DNA from: Globodera rostochiensis
Taxonomy: Eukaryota; Nematoda; Chromadorea; Rhabditida; Heteroderidae
Length of the DNA: 64,000 bases
Direction of reading: 5' to 3'
Assembly (NCBI GenBank): GCA_018350325.1
Contig: JAEVLN010000063.1
Coordinates: forward strand, 1 to 64,000
Under the pieces are notes generated by a model. That model did not search any database. It was given only the letters and a program-made list of their open reading frames with translations, and was not told where the DNA came from. The position numbers and the translations under genes were made by a program. Below are positions 11,570 to 23,170 of the stretch, in pieces (the first letter of the stretch is position 1; each line of letters opens with the position of its first letter).

Positions 11570-14500
11570 TCATGGAATTTCCAATTTGGATGCCACTAAT
11601 TCTAACAATTCAAAAGTCTTTTTTCGCCAGTTTTTCACATTCTTCGAAGCTTCTTGCCAGAGTTCGCCGTGCCTCGGCTCTGATTGCAAACATCGCTTCT
11701 TCACCTCTTCCTGCTCTTCCTTAAAAAGAACATTTTCAGTTTCACGCGAAGAGAGGCTAATGACTCCAAAACCCAGATCTACCTGAGATCCGTGCATCAG
11801 TTCGAATCGGTAAAAGTATGCCCAAGCATCACCAAAGTCAGGGTCAACTTTGACAGTCCGTTGGAACCAACTCCGAGCCTTTTTGATCTTCCGTTCTGCC
11901 CAAACCAATTTGGATCCAGCCAGCAGTACGTTCGGGTCATGCTCGCACTTCTTCAACGCGTCCACTATCTTCGTTTTCCGTGCATGTCGCTGCTCCATGA
12001 AAATAGCCTCTGCCCATAAACGTCCTTAAAACGTTAGAGTTGTCTTTTCAATAAATATTGGATAGTTAATTATTTGGAGATTTTAAAATGGAATGAATGT
12101 CTTGCCAGAATGTTCGCACTCTTGAAGAGCTCGTGCAAGCATTGACTGTGCGAGTTCCTTTTGGCCGGCCCGCATCTCCATTCGAATCCCTTCCAGCCAC
12201 AATTGGTCGCATTTGGGGTTTTTGGTCTTTGCTATGTCCAGCTGAGAGCGAGCTTTGATGTGTCTGCCGCGCGACTCTTCCAATCGGATAAGCAGAAGCC
12301 ATAATGCAATGCTGTGAGGACTCCGACGCTAAAATGATAAACAAGTGCCAAATGCTATATTTCGAATAAAAATAAAACAAAATTTACCGTTCCTTCGACG
12401 TATTGTTTTCTTGCTTCTTCGTATTGAGCCTGTTGAGCGAGTATCTGGCCCAACATCATGTAGAATTTCTCAAAATCCGGGAAGCGACCAATTCCTTCCG
12501 CGAGCAAATCCTTTGCTCTGTCCAAATTGTTCAAACACCATTCCAAACGCGCACTTTTCATCCAAAAACGTGGCGAAGGAGCGGAATTGCGCGCTCTTTC
12601 TAACAATTTTCTGGCACGATCGAACTCCTTAATTACGATTCAACATTGTGAATGCAGCATAAAATAGAAGAATAAATGCAAAAACAGCCTGTAACCTTCC
12701 TTTTTGTCCCAGAATTCCAAAAGCCTAGTCCCGACGTAAATGTACCTGATTTTCCGACTCCAGCTTAACGGCAGCAGTCCAAATTTCCTCAGAGTTTGGG
12801 TTGTGTCGGAATGCTTGTGAGAGGATCTGCCGAGCACTTTCCACATCACCGCCTTGCCAACGCGATTTCGCGTGCATTAGCCAGAGATTTTCTGCGTCCG
12901 GACAATTCTCCGTCGCCCTTTCCAACAATTCTTCATAAGCCACAACTGTCCCGTGCTCCCGCTCAAAAAAGGCGGCCCTCGTCCAAATGCCCTTTTTCTT
13001 CGAAAATGTATTAAGCGTAAAGGCGAAGACTGCACGGGCACATTCCAGCGCCCCTTGCGTGATGAACCATTCCGCGTCCTCCATCCACGTGTGCTTTCTG
13101 TCCTCGTCCTCCACTCCGACTTCGAGCACGTTTTGTCTGAAGTGATTGCTCAAGCCGAATTAAAACGAAAACTGTACATAATTGCTTTGCTGGTCAAAGG
13201 ACAATTTGCTCGTTCGCATTCGACGGCATCCTCAAGCCATAGTTTTTTGTTGATTTCGACTTGTGCCAAACGCAGTGAAATAAGTGCGCGGTCAATCAAA
13301 AGAGGAACGCGCTTTGCTTGACCGCGAGACTCTTCGAGCCTGGCCGCTGCTATCCAAATCATTCGTTCAGTTGGAATATTTTCACGAGCTTTGTTAAGGA
13401 CCTAAAATCGTTATATTTCAAAACTTTGGCCATTCAGAAACCTTTTGTGCGTTTTCGTAAGTTTCCAGCTTGGCCAATGCCAACCACAGCTCCGTGCTCA
13501 GTGGACAGCATTCGACCGCCCTGGTAAGTAATGACCGAGCATCTTCCGGCTCTTGCAGGTCAACCGCGGCCTTCCACAATCGAACCGAACTCGGGTTGTT
13601 TTCCAAGGCTTTGAGCAACACCACTTTCCTCCCCTTCAGGTCCGCCTCCAAATCTGCCGCCTTCAACCAAATTTTAACGGAATGAGGCAAAGCCCGGACA
13701 GCATTTGCAACTGAATACATAAATGAATTCTTTTTGTTACAATTCATTTTATGTGTACCGATATTTTTGCCAACGTTAGGAGGGTGAAGTCGGATCGCCT
13801 CCAACCAAAGGTCCTCCGATTTTTCTATCTTCTCGAGCCCTTCCATAACCAAGTTCCTGGCCGCCTGTAACTTCCCGCTGGCTTCTTCTAATCTTGCAGA
13901 TGCTATCCAACCTGAACGTTTCTTTGGGAATCGATTTCCCCTCTCCCCCAAATATTCATGCCATCGCAGAATTATCTTTTTATTTACCCTGAGGTTTTTC
14001 CGGGTTTGTATCACGCAATGACTTAAGCAACATTCGTCCTTTCTTGATGTCCTGCATGTCGGCCCCAAATTGAGGAATCATTGACTGAAGATCCGTTAGA
14101 TAACCCTTCGGGTCCACAACAGTTTGGCCGGAAACTGAGTCGGACACCTTAAAAATTATTGTATATAAATGATAGAGACAGAAATCAGATTAGAATAGAA
14201 ATGTTGCCATCAGATTGAAAACTTCGTGATCAGCCACCTCATTAATTTAAACAAGGCACAATTTACAGGCATTACTCATGACGGGCTTAAACAAAGGCCA
14301 ATGTGCGTTTGGTTTATATCTCGCCAAAGTAACTATTGATTTGGCAAGAAAAGTTATGACGCAAATATTGTCCCCGTCTCGAAGTTAGGGGTGCATATCC
14401 GTTTAAATGCAACCCTTTGGCCATTAAATGTACCGTTAATGGGCGTCAGACCTTTTACTCTTTCATCATTTGGCAAATTATGTTGGTTTTAGACTTCAAA

Positions 14501-15494
14501 ACCTCGAATACTCACCTGGTTCAGCCGAATGTCCATTATTCGGTTTTTGGCCTGCCCTATCTTGCGTAGGTCCAAGTCCGTCGATGAACCATTTTGCGTT
14601 TTCCATCCGGGTGTCATCAACCCTCCACCAAGAGTGGATTGAAAGCCTCCAAAAGTTGAGTGGAACCCGAAGGTTGACTGGAGGCCTCCAAGAGTGGACT
14701 GGAAGCCGGAGTAGGGAGTAGAAATTCCACTCTGCACATTTTTATCCAGCATAGTGTTCATTTGGTTGTAGCCCATTGCGGATGCAATGACGGAGTCAGG
14801 AACGGGTGTGAACCTTTTTGAACGATAATCAAAAAAATGAAATCTTCAAAGTTCCTACTGTTCTCCTCTTGTGATGCGTTTTGCCCTGTTTCTGCTGTCG
14901 CCGACTTCGGGAATGGCAGCCCACTCCTCCTCCTTCACAGTCGCCAGCTGTCGCCTCAAATCACTGAACTGCTGCTGAATCTTCGGTCGCTCCTTTCTGT
15001 AGCTTTCCACAGCCTCTTTGTACCTCCGCTCCCGGTATTCTCGACGGCGTTCGTCTTGTCGCATGTCGACAGCGTGGTATATTTCGTCCGCCTCTTCATC
15101 ATCTTTATCATACGGGTCCTTAGCGAAAAGGCTGCCTCCGTACCCTTCGAACTAAATGAAATTTGTTGCAGAGAACCATCATTTTACAATATAAGACCTC
15201 GTCGTAATTAGCATCGTTCAAATCCTCCGCCTCATCATGGTCGTCATCATTTCTCTGCTTTTTTGCAGTTGGCCCAGAAGGAGGAGGAGCAGGAGCAGCA
15301 GCAGCAGCGGCAACAGCAGCCATAGCAGCTTCCATTGGAAGGTCAGTGCTGTCTCGTGCAGGTCCAATATCGGATCGAGTTGTGAATCCAGTAGCACCAC
15401 GACCAACTCCAGCCACATAGCCTGCCGGTGCCGTCATCCCCAAGAAGTGCTTCTTCGTTTTGTTAACCAATGATCCGGGTATAGTAGTCGCCAT
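11570..15494 (-). CDS. prp-6: Pre-mRNA processing factor 6 (U5 snRNP PRPF6/Prp6)
   Basis: Spliceosomal HAT/TPR-repeat protein bridging U5 and U4/U6 in the tri-snRNP. Twelve exons close to 979 aa (human 941): 15494-15198, 15151-14859, 14813-14516, 14147-13988, 13911-13759, 13710-13442, 13401-13178, 13136-12746, 12627-12388, 12328-12106, 12024-11783, 11719-11570. The N-terminal PRP1 domain has [15 protein letters not shown] and [16 protein letters not shown] short repeat of G(L/F)QSTLGG or FHSTFGG precedes [11 protein letters not shown] repeats follow, e.g. [34 protein letters not shown] and KHTWMEDAE. The end matches [10 protein letters not shown] and EPRHGELW. Intron 10 starts with GC, not GT. 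Intron 11 (63 nt) is open in frame, so retention would insert 21 residues. Confidence 0.97.
12025..12105 (-). other. GC-AG intron in PRPF6
   Basis: Exon 10 ends CATTCTG and the intron begins GCAAGACATT; no GT is available between the codons that match ECEHSG and GRLWAEAIF. Joining at GC (12105-12104) to AG (12026-12025) restores the reading frame and the family sequence SG-LW-EAIF. Confidence 0.8.
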
Positions 15495-16031
15495 TTTTAC
15501 TTTTTCAATCTTAAATAATGACTTCTAACGCCGATAAAATACACTAGAGTTCTGGCGGGACGGGATTCCCGCAGGCAATGTAGGGGAATCCCGGTATCAA
15601 ATCAATTTAATTTATGCTCAAAAATTTTGGCAATTAGGTTACCAAGCTCTGTGCAAAAATGAGGAAGATCGTTTAAAAAAAATCGCCCACGTTCGAAGTG
15701 CGGCCCTCAATCCTCAATTTCTGTTAAGTTCTTTTTCACAATGACTGAACGCCAAAGATTTTTATTACAAACAATTTTTTCAAACATATTTCGCTTTTTT
15801 CTGTTTTTTATTGCCCATGGCCATGGGCTTATGCTCGACGACGAAAGAAAGGAAAGCCCTTCCTAGACTTACAGCATGCATACTTAACATTGTTGCCGTT
15901 AGCATTTGACACGGTCCATTTCACTGTCAGTCATTTCTATTGAGTTTAAATTTGACAAGTTTGTATGTAAAGTAATTGTTTGTTTACCGTTTAGACAAAT
16001 TATTTTGGAGGTTAAATTTTATCGTTTCCTT
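15495..16031. promoter_or_regulatory. Divergent intergenic region between PRPF6 (-) and unc-18 (+)
   Basis: 537 AT-rich bases between two start codons. A short G/C-rich stretch near 15550-15595 includes GGCGGGACGGGATTCCCG. A CCATGGCCATGG palindrome lies at about 15817-15828. No known promoter element can be assigned. Confidence 0.45.
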
Positions 16032-18901
16032 ATGACACTGAAAGCAATCGTTGGGCAGAGTAAGATGTTTAGTATGTAACAGTTAAGCTTTTTTAAATTA
16101 TTTATTAAGAGCTCATCAACGAGGTCCTCCAACCACTTCATAACCCTCAGAAGGGGGGCGCATGGAATGTTCTTATTGTGGATCGATTAGCCATGCGAAT
16201 GCTAAGTGCTTGCTGCAAAATGCACGATGTGATGGATCAGGGAATAACCATAGTCGAGGATTTGAACAAGCGACGGGAACCTCTTCCCGCTCTGGATGCC
16301 GTTTATCTGATTTCCCCTACAAAAGTAATGCACAGCACACGGATTACTTCATAAGTTGACTGACTATTCAGGAGTCGGTCGACAAACTGATCAGAGACTT
16401 TTCTGGACAAAATCTCTACAAATGTGCGCATGTTTTCTTTACCGAGGCATGTCCGGACCAACTCTTTTCTACACTTTCGAGAAATCCTGTCTCGCGTTTT
16501 ATTAGAACGCTTAAGGAAATAAATATTGCATTCACTCCCTATGAATCGCAGGTTTGGCTTTTGTTTTGGAATGTGTAATGATTAGGTTTTACAAGCAACC
16601 GTTTCAGGTTTATACGCTTGATTCCCCTGACACATTCTTTTTGTATTACAATGCGCAAAAGCAGGGCAGTCTTACTCTGAATTTGGAACGTATTGCGGAA
16701 CAAATTGCCACCGTTTGTGCAACATTGGGGGAATATCCTTCGATAAGGTGTTATTTTGTGTGTAAACTCTAAAAAATATATTTTTACAGATATCGTGCTG
16801 ACTTCGAAAGAAATGTGGAGCTTGGACATTTAGTTGAGCAAAAGCTCGATGCTTACAAAGCTGACGATCCGTCGATGGGCGAAGGGTCTGAGAAAACTCG
16901 ATCTCAGTTGGTCATCATCGACCGTGGCTTTGATGCCATTTCCCCGTTGCTGCATGAGCTCACTTTGCAGGCGATGACCCAAGACCTTTTGAACATAGAG
17001 AACGATGTGTACCGGTATGAAACGGGCGGAGCCGAGTCGGTGGATAAGGAAGTGTTACTCGATGAAAATGACGATCTGTGGGCTGACAACCGCCACAAAC
17101 ACATAGCTGTCGTTTCGCAAGAAGTTTGAATATGTCCCCAATCAGGGTCGTATCTAAAACACATTTTCGTGTGGGTTTTAATGAACAACAACAATTAGTG
17201 GAATCCGGGCTGTGCCGATTGGAATTTTTCTTGTTTTCTCATAGGTACGACCTTGCCTGTCCTTTAATTCAACAGATTGGCATGGGAATTAATGTTAAGG
17301 TAACGCGTGGTTTGAAGAAATTCTCTGAGAACAAGAAAATGCCAAGCGATGCAAAGTCGATAAAGGATTTGTCACTTCTGATTAAAAAGGCACCCCAATA
17401 CCAAAAGGAGCTGAACAAATTCAGGTATTCAGTTTGTGTTTAAAGTGTGTTCCACCGACATTTGTTTAGTACTCATTTTCACCTAGCGGAGGAATGTATG
17501 AATCGGTACAAACACGGAGTCGACAAGTTGTGCAAAGTTGAACAGGTTTTCCAATGAATCGAACAGCTCCAGGGACTCGTTTCCCCTCGGCTTTAGGATT
17601 TGGCGCTTGGCATGGACGCCGACGGGGAGCGAATTAAAGACCCGATGAAACTTATGGTCCCTTTGCTCATCGACCCGGCGGTTAAACTTGAAGATCGGTT
17701 GCGGCTCATTTTGCTTTATATTTTTCACAAAAACGGTTTGTCTTTTTTGCTATTGCGCATTCGTTGCGATTGTTTGCCTTAGGCATAACGGACGAGAACC
17801 TCAACAAATTGCTGCAACACGCCAACATTCCGCAGATGGAAAGGGAAACACTCACAAATGCTGCTTTGCTGGGACTCAATATAGTCATCGACGTAAGTGG
17901 GGAAATCGGCAGATTATAGCGAAAGCCAAACGTCGTCTGCCGTTGGTTTGGGTGGTCCATCTGTCGCATTGTCCTACCGATTTATGGATTAAATATGAAA
18001 GACCATTTCGTCACCTGCCCATTGGTTTGGTGGCGCAGTGGTCGCTTCTCACAACCGGTTTGTGATTAGCATCAGTTCGTTTCCCCTTGCGTGGCACTTA
18101 CGGACGCAATTTTAAATTTGCATTGGCATATTTTTGATAATTGAGCAGTGAGCGAGTCCAAATGATGAAACTTCTTCGTGAACTTTTGTTATGATCAATG
18201 TTGACTGTCATGGTTACTCTGATGGACTCATTTTTTGTTAATTTATTTTTTTATTTCAATTTTTGTTTAGCAAGGGCGCAAGCGTGTGTGGAACCCTCCG
18301 CGCAGAGAACGTGGAAATGAACAAGTTTATCGCGAATCTCGATGGGTTCCGGTGGTTAAAGACTTAATGGAGGACGCCATTGAGGACAGACTGGAGATTA
18401 AACACTTTCCGTTTCTGGCAGGACGACAGATCAGCCAACCATACAGGTGTTGTTTTGATGACCATGGCTGTAGCTAGGGATTTGTGAGGGGGGGGGCTCA
18501 AAATTAATTTCAGCTTCGCTAGAACTAAGTAAATGTATAGTAAAATTTATTAAGAAATTTTTAGAGCCCCCACAAGCGCTCGCTATGGCCAATGGCACAA
18601 GGACCAGCGTTACTCGCAGATGCGCTCGGGCCCTCGTCTGATTATTTTTATCGTCGGCGGAGTCACTTTTTCCGAGATGCGTTCGGCTTACGAAGTGACC
18701 AGAACACAGAAAGCATGGGAAGTTGTCATTGGTCAGTCTTTTTTTTTGTTCTTTCGGGGGTAGGGGACGTCGTAGTTCTCCAAAAAATAATTATTTTAAA
18801 CACTTTTTTTACCAACTCGAGTTTCAGGCTCGGATCAGATTATCACCCCTGAGCGTTTCCTGGCCAATTTGCGTGAGTTGAGCAAAAAGTCCCACGAATG
18901 A
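16032..18901 (+). CDS. unc-18: UNC-18 (Munc18/STXBP1), Sec1 family
   Basis: Syntaxin-binding protein needed for synaptic vesicle docking and fusion. Twelve exons in phase give 587 aa (C. elegans UNC-18 about 590): 16032-16059, 16110-16324, 16372-16551, 16608-16747, 16790-17123, 17300-17424, 17470-17545, 17597-17735, 17783-17892, 18271-18446, 18565-18731, 18828-18901. It opens [10 protein letters not shown] and carries [43 protein letters not shown] and [12 protein letters not shown]. It then has [18 protein letters not shown] [18 protein letters not shown] and the closing [12 protein letters not shown]. All are hallmarks of neuronal Sec1 proteins in the right order. Exon 1 codes only nine residues. 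Intron 9 (377 nt) holds a tRNA-like box pair and intron 10 a short G-run segment. The short form (no extra C-terminus) is the only one visible. Confidence 0.97.
18022..18097 (+). other. tRNA-like sequence (A and B boxes) in unc-18 intron 9
   Basis: TGGCGCAGTGGT (18031-18042) matches the pol III A box and GTTCGTTTCC (18075-18084) the B box at tRNA spacing. Between them TCACA/TGTGA can pair around a 7-nt loop. D-stem pairing and a normal anticodon loop are lacking. It may be a tRNA pseudogene or a SINE remnant. Confidence 0.4.
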
Positions 18902-19604
18902 CGACTGATTTCCCACTTTTACGCGTTTTCTGATTTGGCAATAGTTAAGATGAGAAAGACATTGGACCTCCCACTTTTTATAGAGTCAAAAAAGAACGGT
19001 CTTCAATATCTTGACTATTATGCCTTTATTACACTTTTTCTCTTTGGGAATTAAAGCCCGTTTTGTGTCTAAGTCTGTGTTTTGTGATTAAACCTTACTC
19101 AGTTCATTTAGAATAGGGCTCATATAATGTACACAATTTTAGCAGCTTTAATCCGACCCAAACATTCCAGTCATTCTCATTCTGTCATTGCATGAAGTTA
19201 CCAAACAACTGTAGAACACTTTTTCAGAGCATTTGTATCAAGGACTTAGCCAGAAACCAAAATCATATTAAGTTGAATGAATTTTCAAAAAAGTCGACTC
19301 CTTGTTACGTTTTTACTCCATTATATTCAAGTCATTCGTGCCGCTTTACCATTCCCATCAATGCGATTCAATTACAAAATTTGTATTTCGGACGCAATAA
19401 ATTTAAAGCCTGTGTAATTTCTTGACAATCTGCTGGGGAGATCAGGCGAATTCGAATTCGTAAGTTATTGTAATCCAGGCTAACACAATTAGTCGGGTTT
19501 TATACAGTGCCCATTCGCGAATACAATTTAAGAAACATGAGAAAAAAAATGCTAATCGCTCGTTACATTTGCGTGAGCAAATTTTACAAATAAATTCTGC
19601 AGAA
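18902..19604. other. Convergent 3' region of unc-18 and the sulfotransferase gene
   Basis: About 700 AT-rich bases between two stop codons on opposite strands. It is expected to hold both 3' UTRs. No repeat or RNA gene is recognised. Confidence 0.55.
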
Positions 19605-21277
19605 TTATTTCCACCCGAGAAACTCAGCGTTCAGTTGGGAAAAGAAGCGGCGGTTGTACGGTTTGAGAAGGGCGCTCAGAATTTGCCGAAATTGTTCAGT
19701 GACGCGCATTTGCAAGCGCCCTTTGCTTCGCCCTAAGCAATGCACAGGCGCAGTTGGGTCATGGCGGAAGCAGTAGAAGCCTTTGTCGTGGTTGTAAAGG
19801 AGTTGATCTGGACGAACGCCGGGTCCGATGCGGAGAAAGTGTTCGACGAGACGTATCTTAAGGAGCGGAAATGATTTAAGATAAAACCGCCTTTTTTGTA
19901 CACATTTTCAGATGTAATTTGGCATTCTGTCATCTTTCCCATGCAAATTTTCTCGAAATTGTGGCGCAAACCCAAAATTGTTAAGGGAAGTGCCTATTGC
20001 CTGGCTAAGCGGGTCTCTGATGAATTTGTCGCCGTCGAGAACGAGGAATTGCTCCTTGGAAAAGTGTTCCAACCAACGGCCAAAGTGTTCACTGTACAAC
20101 GAATTTCGAATGGGTCTAAATGGAGCTGAACTTCTTCTTTTGGGCGTTTATATGCGCTTTACCGGAATTGAGTGTTTAGCACGAACGATCCATTCGGAGA
20201 ATGGACAAAAGACTTTCTCTGGAATTCGATCGGTTCTTTGTGTCTTTCCATTTTTGTTTGATGCACCTTAAAGGGGGGGGGGTCATTGTGAGTAAAGCGA
20301 AATTCCCGTATCCCGACTTTCACATTGTTGCAATCCCGGCCCCGTTTTTCCCACAAAACCCCGGTTTCCTTCATCCTGGTGGGGGGGGGGGGTCCAATGA
20401 AAAATAAAATCCTCGATAATTCTTTCAAGATTTTTGCGTCTCGGGCTCTGAAGAACGAAAGGAAAAATTGTTTGCCTTGAATAAAATCTAAATTGGCGCA
20501 TTCTCACCTGGGTGAAGTCGCTGATCGTTCTGGCCACCGGCTCACGTACAATGAGGATCATCTTCATTGACGAGTTCAGGGCGTACACGCGCTTCGGCAC
20601 TGCTGGGTTGGTGAAGTAGGCGGGCGTCTTCTCGACGACCACCTCAAAAATGAACATCAGCAGGAACAAAAACTCGGAGTCTCAACAATTATTGCGCCTT
20701 CCACAGTGTTTGGGTCGGTCGATTATCTTTGGCTGACCTCTTTGGCAGTTGCCCCCGGCATTTGTGCGCGGTACCATTCGGAGCCGAGCCGAAAGACTTC
20801 CAGCCGGTCGAAGAAATGCACTTCATGCCGTGCCACTCGAATTCGCGCGTGCAAAGCCAAAGCGTCCAGCAAAGCGCGAGTGCCTCCCTTCCGTACTCCA
20901 ATTATGAGACAGTCGGGCAACCGTCGTTCGGCCGCAGAAACGGACGAGACAAAGCTTGATCGGCAGATGTAAATGATATTCCTCCCCCTTCCCTTTCACC
21001 TTTCAGTCTCATTTCGACTAATCTTTTGAAGCAGAATTTTTGCAGGCCGTCCAATGGCCTCCGGCACTTTTGGGTTGGAGTGAAAAGAGGCGCCGATTGG
21101 AAGTAAGCGCCGGTGGAGTAAGATAATTTGGAGGATGCTGACCACTGAGCAGACGAAGAGGCACAGACGCCGCAGGGGAACAAAACGCTTCGATCGGTGT
21201 GAGGGGGACAATTGGCGGGGTATGGGGCCATCCGGAAATGGGCCAATTGTCGGAGGGGACACATAGCAAAAAGACAT
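19605..21277 (-). CDS. hst-3: Heparan sulfate glucosamine 3-O-sulfotransferase
   Basis: Golgi type II membrane enzyme moving sulfate from PAPS to the 3-OH of glucosamine in heparan sulfate. Exons: 21277-21000, 20954-20738, 20642-20508, 20447-about 20400, 20218-20163, 20115-20001, 19856-19605. Exon 1 has the signal anchor (LCLFVCSVVSILQIILL). The 5'-phosphosulfate loop is IIGVRKGGTRALL and the 3'-phosphate site is ILIVREPVARTISDF. VVEKTPAYF, SLYSEHFGRWLEHF, LDGDKFIRDP and the C-terminal Cys pair (GFYCF...VHCLG.SKGR) follow as in HS3STs, ending in LGWK. Exon 4 has no clear donor and runs into poly-C, so 20403-20219 is unresolved. Intron 6 is GC-AG (donor 20000-19999). Other junctions close in phase. 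Confidence 0.92.
19857..20000 (-). other. GC-AG intron in the HS 3-O-sulfotransferase gene
   Basis: After codons for RDPLSQ the sequence is CAG|GCAATAGG. The next family-matching codons (IRLVEHFL) start after CCTTAAG at 19857. No GT donor fits the phase, so a GC donor is inferred. Confidence 0.65.
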
Positions 21278-21774
21278 AGATTATGCAGTTAATATGTCCA
21301 AAAAAGCTAAATATTTTATTTCTAATTAGCACGGGGCGTCATTATTGCTTTTTGAATAAACTATTTGATGACAGCCTAATGGGGGGGGGGGGGTTGGGAC
21401 GCTCAAAAAGATTTTCGCGTTTGCCTTCCCTTCGGGCATCTGTTGTTCCATCGGCAACAATCAAACAACCAACACATGGCAAATGGAAGCCTTTCCTCCA
21501 ATCGACGGAGTGAAAAAGCCCAACAGCACAGAAGCCGCTCATCTGGGGGACGACAAAGTGGGGAGAGGGCCAAATTAAGCAGCGGAGAAGGAGGGAGGGA
21601 GGGAACATAAGGGGGGGGGGAAGCCAACCAACGGCGGAGGGGGACTAATCCAAAGGTAAATAAACGCTCGGGGGGGGGGGGGGGGGGGGGGAGTCCACTC
21701 ACTGGTCGGGGGGGGGGTCCATTTCATTTTGTTGCCAATTCCAATGTCAGGTCAGAGTGCCAAGATGGAGGTGC
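21278..21774. other. Sulfotransferase upstream region with poly-G runs
   Basis: Upstream flank of the minus-strand sulfotransferase gene. It contains G runs near 21380, 21612, 21671 (over 20 G) and 21709. No coding or RNA feature is supported. Confidence 0.5.
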
Positions 21775-21782
21775 CTGTGTAC

Positions 21783-22577
21783 TAGAGACCGGCCAGAAGG
21801 GTCGGTCGGTGGTCGGTACTTTTCGGTAAGTACCGAAAAAGTACCGGTACCGAAAAGTACCGAAAAAAATTGTCGGTACTTTTTCGGTTTTCGGTACCAA
21901 AATTTTTTATATTAACTTTTCAACAAAAAATCGTTTATTTTGGAAATCTTGGCTTTCTTAATATTTATAATTGAGTATTGGGAGATTGCGGTTCAAAAAA
22001 ATCAGCATTTCGACCTGTTCCTGCTCTGTGGCAAGAAGGCTTAGGTCCCCACCGAGTCCCAAAAAACCCGAGAAATTTCCCACAAGTTTTTAGGAGTTAT
22101 TTATTGGTTTAATTGCATTTTCTTAAGCAATTTTTTCAGAAGGAGCATATTTGTCAAGGAATTTTCAAAAATTCAAATTGTTTTGAAAACTTCTGGAGGT
22201 GGGAGTCGGCGGTGCCGATAGGCGCCGCCGAGAAACAAATTTTTGACTCAATTTGTTAAGAGATTTTCAACCAAAATTTTAAAAATACGGTATTTTTGGG
22301 AATGGGGGAGGGGTCAAAACCGAGAAATTTCTCGGTTCGAGACCGAGACTCTCGAACAGCTCTAGCCGAAGTATTTTGAATAAAATTGAAAAATTCAAAT
22401 ATATTACCAATTTTTCCATTCGGTACTTTTTTCGGTACTCAAATTTTGTACGGTCGGTACTTTTCGGTAAAGTACCGAAAAAGTACCGGTACCGAAAACC
22501 ATCGGTACTTTTCGGGAAAGTACCGATGCCTGAGTACCGAAAAAGCCTCGGTACTTTCCCGTACCGTCCGATCTCTA
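21783..22577 (+). mobile_element. hAT-type non-autonomous DNA transposon, 795 bp (copy A)
   Basis: Flanked by identical 8-bp direct repeats CTGTGTAC (21775-21782 and 22578-22585). The ends are inverted: TAGAGACCGG at the left and, reversed, TAGAGATCGG at the right, fitting the hAT end rule YARNG. Next to both ends are clusters of palindromic GGTACCGAAAAGTACCG-like motifs, probable transposase-binding sites. Inside is a GC hairpin (GGCGGTGCCGATAGGCGCCGCC). There is no transposase frame. A second copy lies at 36963-37711 in reverse orientation. Confidence 0.9.
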
Positions 22578-22585
22578 CTGTGTAC

Positions 22586-23138
22586 ATATTGTTGTAGTCT
22601 GAGATCCCTGAAAATGCCCCAGAGGGGACAAATCAATGTTAGGGAAAAGTGTCTGAGAATGCAAAAAAGGGAACAAAAAAAGGAAACAACTGTCATAAAA
22701 AGCAAAGAGTGAAAGGGCCGAGGGGGGAAGTGACCACGGGGCGATGCTTTAACGGAGGACGGGCGCTGAAGTCCGATAACTTCCCTTCGGGGGATTAAGG
22801 CGGAATGAACGACGAAAAGGGAAAGGTTTCAGTTTAGCAGAGAAAAAGAGAGGAAGGGCTATTAATTAAGTCAGTTGCTTTTGCTAACATCAATTTAAGA
22901 GTCGAGAGCCCTAAAATCAAACTTTTATTAATTCAAGTCAATTGCGAGGAGAGGAATATGCATCTTCTTATTCTTCTTCATCTACTGGAAGACCTTTTAT
23001 TAGCAGAGGCAGAAAGAGAAAGGAAGAAAAATTATTGTAGCGAACTCCCCCACCCCCCCCCCCCCGCGCATTGTTTCGAATTAACTCAAATGGAAAAAAG
23101 AGTGTTCGCCCAAATGTGTTGGGTTCGTTCGGATGGCG

Positions 23139-23170
<32 letters not shown>

